Source: Oryzisolibacter propanilivorax
GTDB lineage: Bacteria; Pseudomonadota; Gammaproteobacteria; Burkholderiales; Burkholderiaceae_C
DNA: 64,000 bases
Reading direction: 5' to 3'
Assembly (NCBI RefSeq): GCF_900103645.1
Contig: NZ_FNHP01000005.1
Location: 1-64,000 of the forward strand
The position numbers and the translations under genes were made by a program. The notes under the pieces are model-generated. The model had not been told where the DNA came from, did not search any database, and saw only the letters and a program-made list of their open reading frames with translations. This document shows, piece by piece, positions 17,574-26,282 of the stretch (within the stretch, counting starts at the first letter, position 1; every line of letters starts with the position of its first letter).

Positions 17574-19259
17574 ATGTCTGAATCTTTTGCCGCCCTGTTC
17601 GAGGAATCGCTGCAACGCACCGAGATGCGTCCCGGCGAGGTCATCACTGCTGAAGTGGTGCGCGTCGAGCATAACTTCGTGGTCGTGAACGCCGGCCTGA
17701 AGTCCGAGGCCTATGTGCCGATCGACGAGTTCAAGAACGACCAGGGCGAGATCGAAGTCCAGGTGGGCGACTTCGTGTCGGTCGCCATCGGCTCGATCGA
17801 AAACGGCTACGGCGACACTATCCTGTCGCGCGACACCGCCAAGCGCCTGGCCTCCTGGCTGGCGCTGGAAAAGGCGCTGGAGTCCGGCGAATTCGTCACC
17901 GGCACCACCTCCGGCCGCGTCAAGGGTGGCCTCACCGTGCTGGTCAACGGCATCCGTGCCTTCCTGCCCGGCTCGCTGATTGACACCCGTCCGGTCAAGG
18001 ACCTGACGCCCTACGAGAACAAGACCCTGGAATTCAAGGTCATCAAGCTCGACCGCAAGCGCAACAACGTGGTGCTCTCGCGCCGCGCCGTGGTGGAAGC
18101 CTCGATGGGCGAAGAGCGCGCCAAGCTGATGGAGACGCTCAAGGAAGGCGCCATCGTCAACGGCGTGGTCAAGAACATCACCGAATACGGTGCGTTCGTG
18201 GACCTGGGCGGCATCGACGGCCTGCTGCACATCACCGACATGGCCTGGCGCCGTGTCCGCCACCCCTCCGAGGTGGTGCACGCCGGCCAGGAACTCACCG
18301 CCAAGATCCTGCGCTTCGACACCGAGAAGAACCGCGTCTCGCTGGGCCTCAAGCAGATGGGCGACGACCCGTGGCTGGGCGTGTCGCGCCGCTACCCGTC
18401 GGGCACGCGCCTGTTCGGCAAGGTCACCAACATCGCCGACTACGGCGCCTTCGTCGAGCTGGAGCCTGGCATCGAGGGCCTGGTGCACGTGTCCGAGATG
18501 GACTGGACCAACAAGAACGTCGCGCCGTCCAAGCTGGTCAGCCTGGGCGACGAGGTCGAGGTGATGGTCCTGGACATCGACGAGGACAAGCGCCGCATCA
18601 GCCTGGGCATGAAGCAGTGCAAGGCCAACCCGTGGCAGGAATTCGCGCAGGACACCAAGCGCGGCGACCGCGTCAAGGGTCCGATCAAGTCGATCACCGA
18701 CTTCGGCGTGTTCGTCGGCCTGGCTGCCGGCATCGACGGCCTGGTGCACCTGTCCGACCTGTCCTGGAACGAGCCCGGCGAAGCCGCCGTGCGCAACTAC
18801 AAGAAGGGCCAGGAAGTCGAGGCCATCGTGCTGGCCGTGGACGTGGACCGCGAGCGCATCTCGCTGGGCATCAAGCAGCTGGACCAGGACCCCTTCACGA
18901 CCTTCGTGACGGTGAACGACAAGGGCCAGATCGTCTCCGGCAAGGTCAAGACCGTGGACGCCCGTGGCGCCGAGATCGACCTGGGCCAGGATATCGTGGG
19001 CTACCTGCGCGCCTCGGAAATCTCCCGCGACCGCGTGGAAGATGCCCGCAACGTGCTCAAGGAAGGCGACGAAGTCTCCGCCGTGGTGGTCAACGTGGAC
19101 CGCAAGACGCGCAACATCCAACTGTCCATCAAGCAAAAGGACATGGTCGACGAGCAAGGCGCCATGGCCCACCTGTCGGCCCAGTCGGCCAAGGAAAACG
19201 CCGGTACCACCAGCCTGGGCGCACTGCTGCGCGCCAAGCTGGACAACTCGGACAAGTGA
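17574..19259 (+). CDS. rpsA: 30S ribosomal protein S1
   Basis: A 561-residue protein with six S1 (OB-fold) repeats, the usual number for proteobacterial S1. Repeats three to six show the [18 protein letters not shown] type motif and ISLGMKQ/ISLGIKQ ends. It sits on the small subunit and brings mRNA to the ribosome. Starts [13 protein letters not shown] with AAGGA upstream. Leader of 185 bp after cmk with one clear hairpin; a strong terminator follows the gene. Confidence 0.97.
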   Translation: MSESFAALFEESLQRTEMRPGEVITAEVVRVEHNFVVVNAGLKSEAYVPIDEFKNDQGEIEVQVGDFVSVAIGSIENGYGDTILSRDTAKRLASWLALEKALESGEFVTGTTSGRVKGGLTVLVNGIRAFLPGSLIDTRPVKDLTPYENKTLEFKVIKLDRKRNNVVLSRRAVVEASMGEERAKLMETLKEGAIVNGVVKNITEYGAFVDLGGIDGLLHITDMAWRRVRHPSEVVHAGQELTAKILRFDTEKNRVSLGLKQMGDDPWLGVSRRYPSGTRLFGKVTNIADYGAFVELEPGIEGLVHVSEMDWTNKNVAPSKLVSLGDEVEVMVLDIDEDKRRISLGMKQCKANPWQEFAQDTKRGDRVKGPIKSITDFGVFVGLAAGIDGLVHLSDLSWNEPGEAAVRNYKKGQEVEAIVLAVDVDRERISLGIKQLDQDPFTTFVTVNDKGQIVSGKVKTVDARGAEIDLGQDIVGYLRASEISRDRVEDARNVLKEGDEVSAVVVNVDRKTRNIQLSIKQKDMVDEQGAMAHLSAQSAKENAGTTSLGALLRAKLDNSDK

Positions 19260-19347
19260 TCCGGCGCGGCGGCGCGGCCTGCCCTGTGCAGGCCCTGCCG
19301 CCCGGGCCCGCAGCGCGCCATGCGCCCGGGCTAGTAGCATTCCCAGC

Positions 19348-19378
19348 AGCGGGCGCCTCGGGCGCCCGCTCTTTTTTG
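19348..19378 (+). terminator. Intrinsic terminator after rpsA
   Basis: Perfect 10-bp stem AGCGGGCGCC/GGCGCCCGCT with a 3-nt loop (19348-19370), followed by CTTTTTT. It separates rpsA from ihfB. Confidence 0.9.
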
Positions 19379-19412
19379 ATGTGCTTTTCTCCATTGGACA
19401 GCAGGCCAGGCC

Positions 19413-19706
19413 ATGACCCGATCCGATCTCGTCGAGGAACTTGCGGCGCGCTTCGCGCAGCTCACCCAGCGCGACGCCGAGCTGGCCGTCAAGACCATCC
19501 TGGATGCCGTGGGCGATGCGCTGGTGCGCGGCCACCGCATCGAGATCCGCGGCTTCGGCAGCTTCTCCGTCACCCGCCGGCCGCCGCGCATGGGTCGCAA
19601 CCCGCGCACTGGCCAGGCCGTGCCCATCCCGGAAAAGCGCGTGCCGCACTTCAAGCCCGGCAAGGCGCTGCGCGAGGCGGTGGACCAGCGACCACCGTCC
19701 CACTGA
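19413..19706 (+). CDS. ihfB: Integration host factor subunit beta
   Basis: A 97-residue DNA-bending protein of the HU/IHF family. [11 protein letters not shown] start, GFGSFSV, and the DNA-intercalating beta-arm [18 protein letters not shown]. With IHF-alpha it makes sharp bends needed for recombination, replication and promoter architecture. Location directly after rpsA is the usual one for ihfB. Confidence 0.95.
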   Translation: MTRSDLVEELAARFAQLTQRDAELAVKTILDAVGDALVRGHRIEIRGFGSFSVTRRPPRMGRNPRTGQAVPIPEKRVPHFKPGKALREAVDQRPPSH

Positions 19707-19734
19707 AGGCAGGCACAGTTACGCTCCTGAATTA

Positions 19735-19779
19735 ATAGCTGATTGCCCTTTCTCCATATGGGCCAAAGGCCAGTTTTGG
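19735..19779 (+). repeat. Dispersed hairpin repeat, copy 5
   Basis: ATAGCT at 19735, GCCCTT, loop, GGGCC, GGCC and TTTTGG. It lies between ihfB and lapA, with flanking similarity to about 19718-19786. Confidence 0.85.
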
Positions 19780-19862
19780 CATAAACCATGGCGAAACCGC
19801 CATCCGGTGGCTGTGGCGGGCCGACGCCTTAGAATGGCGCCGGCCCGCCGGATCGCCTGACT

Positions 19863-20180
19863 ATGAAATACGTTCTGTGGCTGCTCAAGGCAGCCATTTT
19901 TTTCACCCTCTTCGCCTTCGCGCTGAACAACCAGCAGGGCACGACGGTGCATTTCTTCTTCGGCACGCACTGGACGGCGCCGCTGGTGCTGGTGGTGCTG
20001 AGCGCCTTTGCCCTGGGCGTGGCGGTCGGCGTGCTGGGCATGGTGCCGCGCTGGTGGCGGCACCGCAACGCCGCGCTGCGCGCCCAGGCGCCAGTAGCGG
20101 CTGCGCCAGCAGCGCCCGCTCCGGCCATCGCCCCCGACACCGAAGCTGCGCTCGCCCAGAGCCCCATGCATGGAATTTGA
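19863..20180 (+). CDS. lapA: LapA-family inner-membrane protein
   Basis: A 105-residue protein with two membrane segments (about residues 4-20 and 38-60) and an Ala/Pro-rich C-terminal tail, the LapA/DUF1049 layout. LapA partners with LapB in controlling lipopolysaccharide synthesis. It overlaps lapB by 11 bp, the conserved pair order. Confidence 0.85.
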   Translation: MKYVLWLLKAAIFFTLFAFALNNQQGTTVHFFFGTHWTAPLVLVVLSAFALGVAVGVLGMVPRWWRHRNAALRAQAPVAAAPAAPAPAIAPDTEAALAQSPMHGI

Positions 20181-21318
20181 CCTCAGCTGGATCGTCCTCG
20201 GCCTTCCCGTCGCCTTCGCCCTGGGCTGGCTGGCCTCGCGCCTGGACCTGCGCCAGCTGCGCCAGGACAGCCGGCGCGCGCCCAAGGCGTACTTCAAGGG
20301 TTTGAACTACCTGCTGAACGAGCAGCAGGACCAGGCCATCGACGCCTTCATCGAGGCAGTGCAGAACGACCCGGACACAACCGAGCTGCATTTCGCCCTG
20401 GGCAACCTGTTTCGCCGGCGCGGCGAATACAACCGCGCCGTGCGCGTGCACGAGCACCTGCTGTCGCGCGGCGACCTGTCGCGCGGCGACCGCGAGCGCG
20501 CCCAGCATGCGCTGGCGCTGGACTTCCTAAAGGCCGGACTGCTAGACCGCGCCGAGGACGCGCTGCGCCGCCTGGAGGGCACCCCCTTCGAGGCGCAGGC
20601 GCGGCTGGCGCTGCTGGCGATCTATGAGCGCTCGCGCGACTGGCCTCAGGCCACCGAGATCGCCCGGCGCATGCAGGCGGCGCACCAAGGCGACTTCGGC
20701 ACGCGCCAGGCGCACTACCTGTGCGAGCAGGCGCTGGCCCATACCGCGCACGGCGAGCTGGATGCCGCCCAGTCGCTGTTGCTGCAGGCGGTCACCGCCG
20801 CGCCGCAGGCCGGGCGCGCGCGCATCGAGCTGGCGCGGCTGCACCAGCGGCGCGGCGACGCGCGTGCCGCACTGCGCGTGCTGCACGAGCTGGCCGGCGT
20901 CGCCCCCGCCGCCCTGCCCCTGGCCGCGCCGCTGCTGGTCGAGGCCGCTGCCGCCACTGGGCAGGAGTCCGAAGCGCACACCCTGCTAACCCGGCAGTAC
21001 CAGGAACTGCCATCGCTGGACCTGCTGGACGCCATCGTCGCGCTGGAGGGCGGTGGCGCCACGCCCGCGCGCGACTGGTACCTGCGCCACCTGGAGCGCG
21101 AGCCCTCGCTGGTCGCCGCCACGCGCTGGCTGGCCGGCGAGACGCTGTCGCAGCCGCAGGCGCAGCCCAAGGTGCAGCGCGCGCTGGAACACGCCAGCCG
21201 GCCGCTGACGCGCTACCGCTGCGCCGCCTGCGGTTTCGAGGCGCGCCAGCACTTCTGGCAATGCCCTGGCTGCCAGAGCTGGGACAGCTACCCGGCGCGG
21301 CGCGTCGAGGAGCTGTAG
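20170..21318 (+). CDS. lapB: Lipopolysaccharide assembly protein LapB (YciM)
   Basis: A 382-residue protein. One N-terminal membrane anchor (WIVLGLPVAFALGWLAS), then TPR repeats through about residue 330 (FKGLNYLLNEQQDQAIDAFIEAV, LGNLFRRRGEYNRAV, FLKAGLLDRAEDAL), then a rubredoxin-like zinc site CAACGF and CPGC near the C-terminus. In E. coli LapB links FtsH to LpxC turnover and so sets the rate of LPS synthesis. Membrane anchor, TPRs and metal site all agree with the family. Confidence 0.93.
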   Translation: MEFDLSWIVLGLPVAFALGWLASRLDLRQLRQDSRRAPKAYFKGLNYLLNEQQDQAIDAFIEAVQNDPDTTELHFALGNLFRRRGEYNRAVRVHEHLLSRGDLSRGDRERAQHALALDFLKAGLLDRAEDALRRLEGTPFEAQARLALLAIYERSRDWPQATEIARRMQAAHQGDFGTRQAHYLCEQALAHTAHGELDAAQSLLLQAVTAAPQAGRARIELARLHQRRGDARAALRVLHELAGVAPAALPLAAPLLVEAAAATGQESEAHTLLTRQYQELPSLDLLDAIVALEGGGATPARDWYLRHLEREPSLVAATRWLAGETLSQPQAQPKVQRALEHASRPLTRYRCAACGFEARQHFWQCPGCQSWDSYPARRVEEL

Positions 21319-21373
21319 CGCAGGCGCACGGCGGGCCATTCCCGGCTTGCCGGCGGCTGCCAGCGGTTGCACA

Positions 21374-21390
21374 GTGTCAGCCCCTGACAC
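21374..21390. promoter_or_regulatory. Perfect inverted repeat upstream of the HhH protein gene
   Basis: GTGTCAG and CTGACAC flank a 3-bp centre. It lies 20 bp before the start codon at 21411, so it could be an operator or an mRNA hairpin. Confidence 0.35.
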
Positions 21391-21410
21391 ATCGCCCGTG
21401 GAGGCCCGCC

Positions 21411-21743
21411 ATGCGCTTCGTCCGCTCCCTGATCCTGTGCGCCGCCGTGGCTGGCCTGGGCTGGCCGGCCTGGGCCAGCGCTGCACAGCCCGTGCCGGCC
21501 ACCATCGACGCCAACCAGGCCACCGAAGCCCAGCTGGACGGCCTGCGCGGCCTGGGGCCAGCCACCACGCGGCGCATTCTGGCGGCGCGTGCCGAGCAGC
21601 CCTTCGATGGCTGGCCGGATTTGGTCGCGCGTGTACGGGGCGTCGGGCCAGCGCTGGCCGCACGGCTGTCGCAGCAGGGCCTGACCGTGGCCGGGCAGGC
21701 ATGGGAACCGGCGCCGCCGCAGGCGGCACGTGCTGCGCCCTGA
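21411..21743 (+). CDS. Secreted ComEA-like helix-hairpin-helix protein
   Basis: A 110-residue protein with a signal peptide (MRFVRSLILCAAVAGLGWPAWASA) and a double helix-hairpin-helix domain: IDANQATEAQLDGLRGLGPA followed by VRGVGPALAARL. This is the periplasmic DNA-binding module of ComEA-type proteins used in DNA uptake, though small HhH proteins of this kind also occur without competence genes. GGAGG at about 21400 sets the start. No other competence gene is in the window, but a periplasmic DNA ligase lies 3.4 kb downstream. Confidence 0.8.
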   Translation: MRFVRSLILCAAVAGLGWPAWASAAQPVPATIDANQATEAQLDGLRGLGPATTRRILAARAEQPFDGWPDLVARVRGVGPALAARLSQQGLTVAGQAWEPAPPQAARAAP

Positions 21744-21771
21744 CTGTTCAGCGCGCATTCGCCGACGCCTG

Positions 21772-22245
21772 CTACAGCCAGCGGCGCACCCGCGCGCAGT
21801 AGCACTCGTAGTCCGGGCCGAACTTCTCGCGCAGTACCCGCTCCTCCGGCTGGATCTGCCAGCGCGTGACCCAGGCGACGAACAGCACCGGCGCGACCAG
21901 CGCCAGCGGGTTGCCCAGCCAGAGGGCAGCGCCCAGCAGCTGCAGCGCCAGGCCAACATACATGGGATTGCGCGTGAAGGCGTACGGCCCGGCCTGCACC
22001 ACCAGCCGGGTGCGCTGTGGGACCAAGGGATTGGGTGTGGTCTGGTGGCGGCGGAAGGTCCACAGCGCCCAGGCGTCCAGCGCCACGCCCAGCAGCGCGG
22101 TCGCCAGGCCCAGGGCCAGCGGCAGGTTGCGCGGCAACCCTAAGCGCGCCTCGGGCACCGCCCTGTCCAGCCCCCAGGCCAGCAGTGCGCACAGCAACGC
22201 CACCACAGGCGGCGGCACGCGGTGTTCGAGCGGCTGCAGATCCAT
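21772..22245 (-). CDS. Isoprenylcysteine carboxyl methyltransferase-like membrane protein
   Basis: A 157-residue protein with about four membrane segments and the family motif region GPYAFTRNPMYVGLALQLLG followed by EERVLREKFGPDYECYCARVRRWL. These proteins are SAM-dependent methyltransferases of the ICMT/PEMT superfamily; bacterial substrates are mostly unknown. The gene stands alone, convergent with the preceding HhH gene. Confidence 0.8.
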   Translation of the reverse strand: MDLQPLEHRVPPPVVALLCALLAWGLDRAVPEARLGLPRNLPLALGLATALLGVALDAWALWTFRRHQTTPNPLVPQRTRLVVQAGPYAFTRNPMYVGLALQLLGAALWLGNPLALVAPVLFVAWVTRWQIQPEERVLREKFGPDYECYCARVRRWL

Positions 22246-22260
22246 CTAGAAAATATCCTT

Positions 22261-22303
22261 CAAAACAGCCTTCAGCCCAATAGATACGGGGGCTGACAGC
22301 TAT
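22261..22303 (-). repeat. Dispersed hairpin repeat, copy 6
   Basis: Minus-strand ATAGCT at 22298-22303, GCCC, loop, GGGCTGAAGGC and TTTTG. The TAG inside ATAGCT is the stop codon of the neighbouring solute-binding protein gene. Confidence 0.8.
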
Positions 22304-24123
22304 GGTTTTTTCGACCACCAGGTGTCGATGGCCCACATCTCGCCGGGCGAGTACGGCGGCACGACCGGGGGCAGCGCCAGCGTCCAGGCGTTGTAGACCA
22401 TGCGGTGCGCGCCACCGGCCCACTGCGGGATCAAATAGTGCTCGTGGGCGACGATGCGGTCCAGCGCGTGGCAGGCCGGCAGCATGTCCTGCAGCGTCTT
22501 GGCGGTGACCATGGCCTGGATGGCGGCGTCCACCGCCGGGTTCTTCACGCCGGGGAAGTTGCCCGAATCTTCCTGATCCGCCGCCGCGCTGCCGAACAGG
22601 TCGGCGAACTCCTGGCCCGGGTTGTTCGTGCCCTGGTAGGCGATGGTGGTGATGTCGAAGTCGAACTTTTGCAGCCGCTGCTGGTACAGCGCGAAATCCA
22701 CCGAGCGGAACTTGAGCGTAATGCCGAGCGTTTGCAGGTTGCGCATCCACGACGACAGCGTGCGCATGCCGCCCTCGCTGCTGTCCATGTACTCCAGCAC
22801 GAAGGGCTCGCCCCAGACGTTGCGCAGCAGGCCGTCGCGTACCTCCCAGCCCGCGTCCTTGAGCAGCGCCTGGGCGCGGCGCAGGTTCGCGCGCAGCGCG
22901 GCGGCGTCCTGCGGCGCCGGCGGCTCGGCCATGGGGCCGAAGACGCTGGCGGGGAGCTGCGCGCGGAAAGGCTCCAGCAGCGCGACCTCCTCCGGCGACG
23001 GCAGGCCGTGCGTTTCACACACGGTGTTGCCAAACAGGCCGCGCACGCGCGTGTAGGCGCCGTAGAACAGCCGCCGGCTCATCCACTCGAAGTCGTAGGC
23101 CAGGCCGAGGGCTTCGCGCACGCGGCGGTCCTGCAGGAGCGGCCGGCGGGTGTTGAGCACATAGCTCTGAAAGCCCAGCGGCAGCTTGTTGGCGAACTCG
23201 CCCTTGACCAGCTCGCCCGAGCCGAACTTCTTGCCGTTCACACGCCGCGCCCAGTCGCCGGCGCTGAAAAAGCGCATCAGGTCGAACTCGCCGGCCTTCA
23301 GGGCTTCCAGCCGCGCCGTGCCGTCCTTGTAGATCTTGACCAGGATGCGGTCGAAGTTGGCCGTGCCGCGGCGCACCGGCAGGTCGCGCGCCCAGTACTC
23401 GGGGTCACGCACATAGGTGATGTCCTTGCCGAAGCTCACCGGACCGATGCGGTAGGGGCCGCTGCCGATGGGGATGTCCATCACCACCTGGTCGAAGGGC
23501 TTGGGGCGCCCGTCCTCGCCCAGGCCCCAGTCGCGGCTGAAGATGGGCAGGCCGCCCACGGTCAGCGGCAGTTCGCGGTTCGGCCGGTGGAACCGAAAGC
23601 GCACGCGGCGCGCGTCCAGCACGTCGACGCCGGCCACGTCCATCAGCATGGTCTTGTAGCCCGGCGACGTGAACGGACCGACCAGCGTGTCGTAGCTGTG
23701 CTCGACGTCCTGCGCGGTGACCGGCTTGCCGTTGTGAAAGCGTGCCTCGGGCCGCAGCCGGAAGGTGGCCGACAGGCCGTCCGGCGCCACCGCGACGTCC
23801 TCGGCCAGCAGGCCGTAGCCGGTGGCCGTCTCGTCCATCGAGCCCACCAGCAGCGTGTCGAACAGCAGCGCCGACAGGTAGGCCGGCGCGCTGCCGCGGA
23901 TGGTGAAGGGGTTGTACTTGTCGAAGGTGGACACGCGCAGGTTGCTCACCAGGCGCAGCTCACCGCCCTTGGGGGCGTCGGGGTTCACATAGGGCAGGTG
24001 CGTGAAATCGGCGGGCAGCTTTGGCTCGCCCCACATCGCATAGGCGTGCGCGGCCCACGCCGTGGGGGCGGCCAGCAGCGCCGCGCACGTGGCCACCCGC
24101 AAACTGTTCAGCCAATACCGCAT
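22300..24123 (-). CDS. Family-5 extracellular solute-binding protein (YejA/oligopeptide type)
   Basis: A 607-residue periplasmic protein. Signal peptide [27 protein letters not shown]_bac_5 layout with [34 protein letters not shown] and [10 protein letters not shown]. It resembles YejA-like binding proteins for peptides or other large solutes. No permease or ATPase gene lies beside it, so it must use a transporter encoded elsewhere. The start was set at the signal peptide; the frame is open upstream. It is divergent from fabI across 49 bp. The stop codon lies within a dispersed repeat. Confidence 0.85.
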   Translation of the reverse strand: MRYWLNSLRVATCAALLAAPTAWAAHAYAMWGEPKLPADFTHLPYVNPDAPKGGELRLVSNLRVSTFDKYNPFTIRGSAPAYLSALLFDTLLVGSMDETATGYGLLAEDVAVAPDGLSATFRLRPEARFHNGKPVTAQDVEHSYDTLVGPFTSPGYKTMLMDVAGVDVLDARRVRFRFHRPNRELPLTVGGLPIFSRDWGLGEDGRPKPFDQVVMDIPIGSGPYRIGPVSFGKDITYVRDPEYWARDLPVRRGTANFDRILVKIYKDGTARLEALKAGEFDLMRFFSAGDWARRVNGKKFGSGELVKGEFANKLPLGFQSYVLNTRRPLLQDRRVREALGLAYDFEWMSRRLFYGAYTRVRGLFGNTVCETHGLPSPEEVALLEPFRAQLPASVFGPMAEPPAPQDAAALRANLRRAQALLKDAGWEVRDGLLRNVWGEPFVLEYMDSSEGGMRTLSSWMRNLQTLGITLKFRSVDFALYQQRLQKFDFDITTIAYQGTNNPGQEFADLFGSAAADQEDSGNFPGVKNPAVDAAIQAMVTAKTLQDMLPACHALDRIVAHEHYLIPQWAGGAHRMVYNAWTLALPPVVPPYSPGEMWAIDTWWSKKP

Positions 24124-24172
24124 GCGACAATTCTGCATCACTGGAAACACTGCAATTTTGGAGAGAACAACG

Positions 24173-24973
24173 ATGGGAATCCTCGCCGGCAAGAAGCTGC
24201 TCGTCACGGGCGTGCTGTCCAACCGCTCGATCGCCTACGGCATCGCCCGCGCCTGCCGCCAGCAGGGCGCCGAGCTGGCCTTCAGCTACGTGGGCGAGCG
24301 CTTCAAGGACCGGATCACCGAGTTTGCCGCCGAGTTCGGCTCCTCGCTGGTGTTCGACTGCGACGTGGCCGAGGACGCGCAGATCGAGCGCATGATGGCC
24401 GGCCTGCACGAGGCCTGGGGGCAGTTCGACGGCTTCGTGCACAGCATCGGCTTTGCACCGCGCGAGGCCATCGCCGGCAACTTCCTGGACGGATTGAGCC
24501 GCGAGAACTTCCGCATCGCGCACGACATCAGCGCCTACAGCTTCCCGGCCATGGCCAAGGCTGCCCTGCCGCACCTGAAGGACAAGTCGGCGCTGCTGAC
24601 GCTGTCGTACCTGGGCGCGCTGCGCTCCATCCCGAACTACAACACCATGGGCCTGGCCAAGGCCAGCCTGGAGGCGTCGGTGCGGTATCTCGCCGAGGCG
24701 GTGGGCTGCACCCAGGACGGGCGCGCCATCCGTGTGAACGGCATCAGTGCCGGCCCGATCAAGACGCTGGCGGCCAGCGGCATCAAGGACTTCGGCAAGC
24801 TGCTGTCGCGCGTGGCCGACGCCTCGCCGCTGCGGCGCAACGTGACCATCGAGGACGTGGGCAATGCCGCGGCGTTTTTGCTGTCCGACCTGGCCAGCGG
24901 CGTGACGGCCGAGGTCACCTATGTGGATGGCGGCTTCAGCCAGACAGCGGGACTGTCGGCGGACCAGGTCTGA
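24173..24973 (+). CDS. fabI: Enoyl-[ACP] reductase FabI
   Basis: A 266-residue short-chain reductase that performs the last step of fatty-acid elongation; target of triclosan and isoniazid-class drugs. [25 protein letters not shown] start with the divergent FabI nucleotide motif, and the catalytic Tyr-x6-Lys in [34 protein letters not shown] is typical. GGAGAG ribosome-binding site; strong terminator after the gene. Confidence 0.95.
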   Translation: MGILAGKKLLVTGVLSNRSIAYGIARACRQQGAELAFSYVGERFKDRITEFAAEFGSSLVFDCDVAEDAQIERMMAGLHEAWGQFDGFVHSIGFAPREAIAGNFLDGLSRENFRIAHDISAYSFPAMAKAALPHLKDKSALLTLSYLGALRSIPNYNTMGLAKASLEASVRYLAEAVGCTQDGRAIRVNGISAGPIKTLAASGIKDFGKLLSRVADASPLRRNVTIEDVGNAAAFLLSDLASGVTAEVTYVDGGFSQTAGLSADQV

Positions 24974-25030
24974 GCAGCCGGACCGGCCATCAACACCACG
25001 CGGCGCCGCTGATGATCACGCCGCACACCG

Positions 25031-25067
25031 ACCCGCAGCGCGCACCCGGCGCCTGCGGGTTTTTTTG
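25031..25067 (+). terminator. Intrinsic terminator after fabI
   Basis: Stem ACCCGCAG (25031-25038) with CTGCGGGT (25053-25060), followed by seven T. Confidence 0.8.
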
Positions 25068-25071
25068 GGTC

Positions 25072-25113
25072 TTTTGGGCCTCCAGCCCCTGCCAGCCATG
25101 TGCCAGGAGCTAT
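25072..25113 (-). repeat. Dispersed hairpin repeat, copy 7
   Basis: Minus-strand ATAGCT at 25108-25113, then GGGGCTGGAGGCC and CAAAAG. The stem is less regular than in other copies. It lies between the fabI terminator and the ligase start. Confidence 0.7.
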
Positions 25114-25118
25114 GGTTT

Positions 25119-26174
25119 ATGAAAATCCCTGCCCTGCACCAGGTGCAGCGCCAGGCCGCGCCCGTGCCTGCGGTGGGCCGCCAGCACTGGCCGCTTGGCT
25201 CCAAAGCCCGCGGGTGGATCGGCGCAGTTGCGCTGGTGTGCACCGCGAGCGCCGCGCAGGCGCCAACCGCCGCACCGGCGGCACCAGCGGCAGCCCTGCT
25301 TGCTGCTCCTGACGCGTTCGCGCCACCGAAGTCGGCAGCAGCGCCCGGTGCTGCGCCTGCCCCGGCCTTGGCCCAGAGCTACCAGCGCGGCAGCGTGGAG
25401 CTGGCGCACTACTGGGTCAGCGAGAAATACGACGGCGTGCGGGCGCTGTGGGACGGGCGTCGGCTGCTGTCCCGCCAGGGCCTGCCGATCCGCGCGCCGG
25501 CTTGGTTCACGGCGGGCTGGCCGGCCACGCCGATGGACGGCGAACTGTGGGCCGGGCGCGGGCGCTTTGCCGACGCGCAGTCGGCGGTGGCGCAGACCGT
25601 TCCGGTGGACACCCAGTGGCGCACGCTGCGCTACATGGTGTTCGACCTGCCGGCACACCCGGGCTCGTTCGACCAGCGCCTGCCCGCGCTCAATGCGCAC
25701 ATCGCCGGGCTGCACCAGCCCTGGGTGCAGGCCGTGGCGCAATGGCGCGTCGCCGGCCACGACGCGCTGATGGCGCAGCTGGCGCGCTATGAAAAGGCCG
25801 GTGCCGAAGGCCTGATGCTGCGCCGGGGCGACGCACCGCACCGCGCCGGGCGCAGCGGCGACCTGCTCAAGGTGAAGTCTTTCGAGGATGCGGAAGGCGT
25901 GGTCGTCGCCCACCTGCCCGGCCAGGGCAAGTACGCCGGCCAGACCGGCGCCCTGCTGGTCGAGCTGCCGGACGGCCAGCGGCTGCGCCTGGGCAGCGGC
26001 CTGACCGACGCGCTGCGGCGCGCGCCGCCGCCCCTGGGCAGCACCGTGACCTACCGCTACAACGGCCTGCACGCCGGCAGCGGCCTGCCGCGCTTCGCGC
26101 GCTTCTGGCGCGTGCGGGCCGATGTGCCGCCGCCGGGCGCGCCGGCGCAAGATTCAAGCAAAAAAGGCCGTTAG
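25119..26174 (+). CDS. Periplasmic ATP-dependent DNA ligase (Lig E type)
   Basis: A 351-residue protein with an N-terminal hydrophobic export segment (GWIGAVALVCTASAAQA, about residues 28-45), an Ala/Pro linker, then a minimal ATP-dependent ligase: the adenylation motif SEKYDGVRA (Lys nucleophile), MDGELWAGR, YEKAGAEGLMLRR, DLLKVKSF, and a short OB domain ending RFARFWRVR. It matches the Lig E group found in the periplasm of Neisseria, Haemophilus and others. Start ATG 25119 lies within a repeat-rich leader and has a weak ribosome-binding site. The final residues (about DSSKKGR) and the stop are encoded by copy 8 of the repeat. Confidence 0.88.
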   Translation: MKIPALHQVQRQAAPVPAVGRQHWPLGSKARGWIGAVALVCTASAAQAPTAAPAAPAAALLAAPDAFAPPKSAAAPGAAPAPALAQSYQRGSVELAHYWVSEKYDGVRALWDGRRLLSRQGLPIRAPAWFTAGWPATPMDGELWAGRGRFADAQSAVAQTVPVDTQWRTLRYMVFDLPAHPGSFDQRLPALNAHIAGLHQPWVQAVAQWRVAGHDALMAQLARYEKAGAEGLMLRRGDAPHRAGRSGDLLKVKSFEDAEGVVVAHLPGQGKYAGQTGALLVELPDGQRLRLGSGLTDALRRAPPPLGSTVTYRYNGLHAGSGLPRFARFWRVRADVPPPGAPAQDSSKKGR

Positions 26175-26202
26175 CCCTTATGAATGAAGGGCAAGCAGCT
26201 AT
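26160..26202 (-). repeat. Dispersed hairpin repeat, copy 8
   Basis: Minus-strand ATAGCT (26197-26202), GCCCTT, loop, AAGGGCT, AACGGCC, TTTTTT. It is one of the most regular copies; similarity extends to 26150. It supplies the end and stop codon of the DNA ligase gene. Confidence 0.88.
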
Positions 26203-26282
26203 CGAATATAGAGCGCAGAAATACGATGGGCCGCGGGAGGAAGCATGCTCCCCACCGCAGCCCAAGTCTGTCCGAAGGGGCG

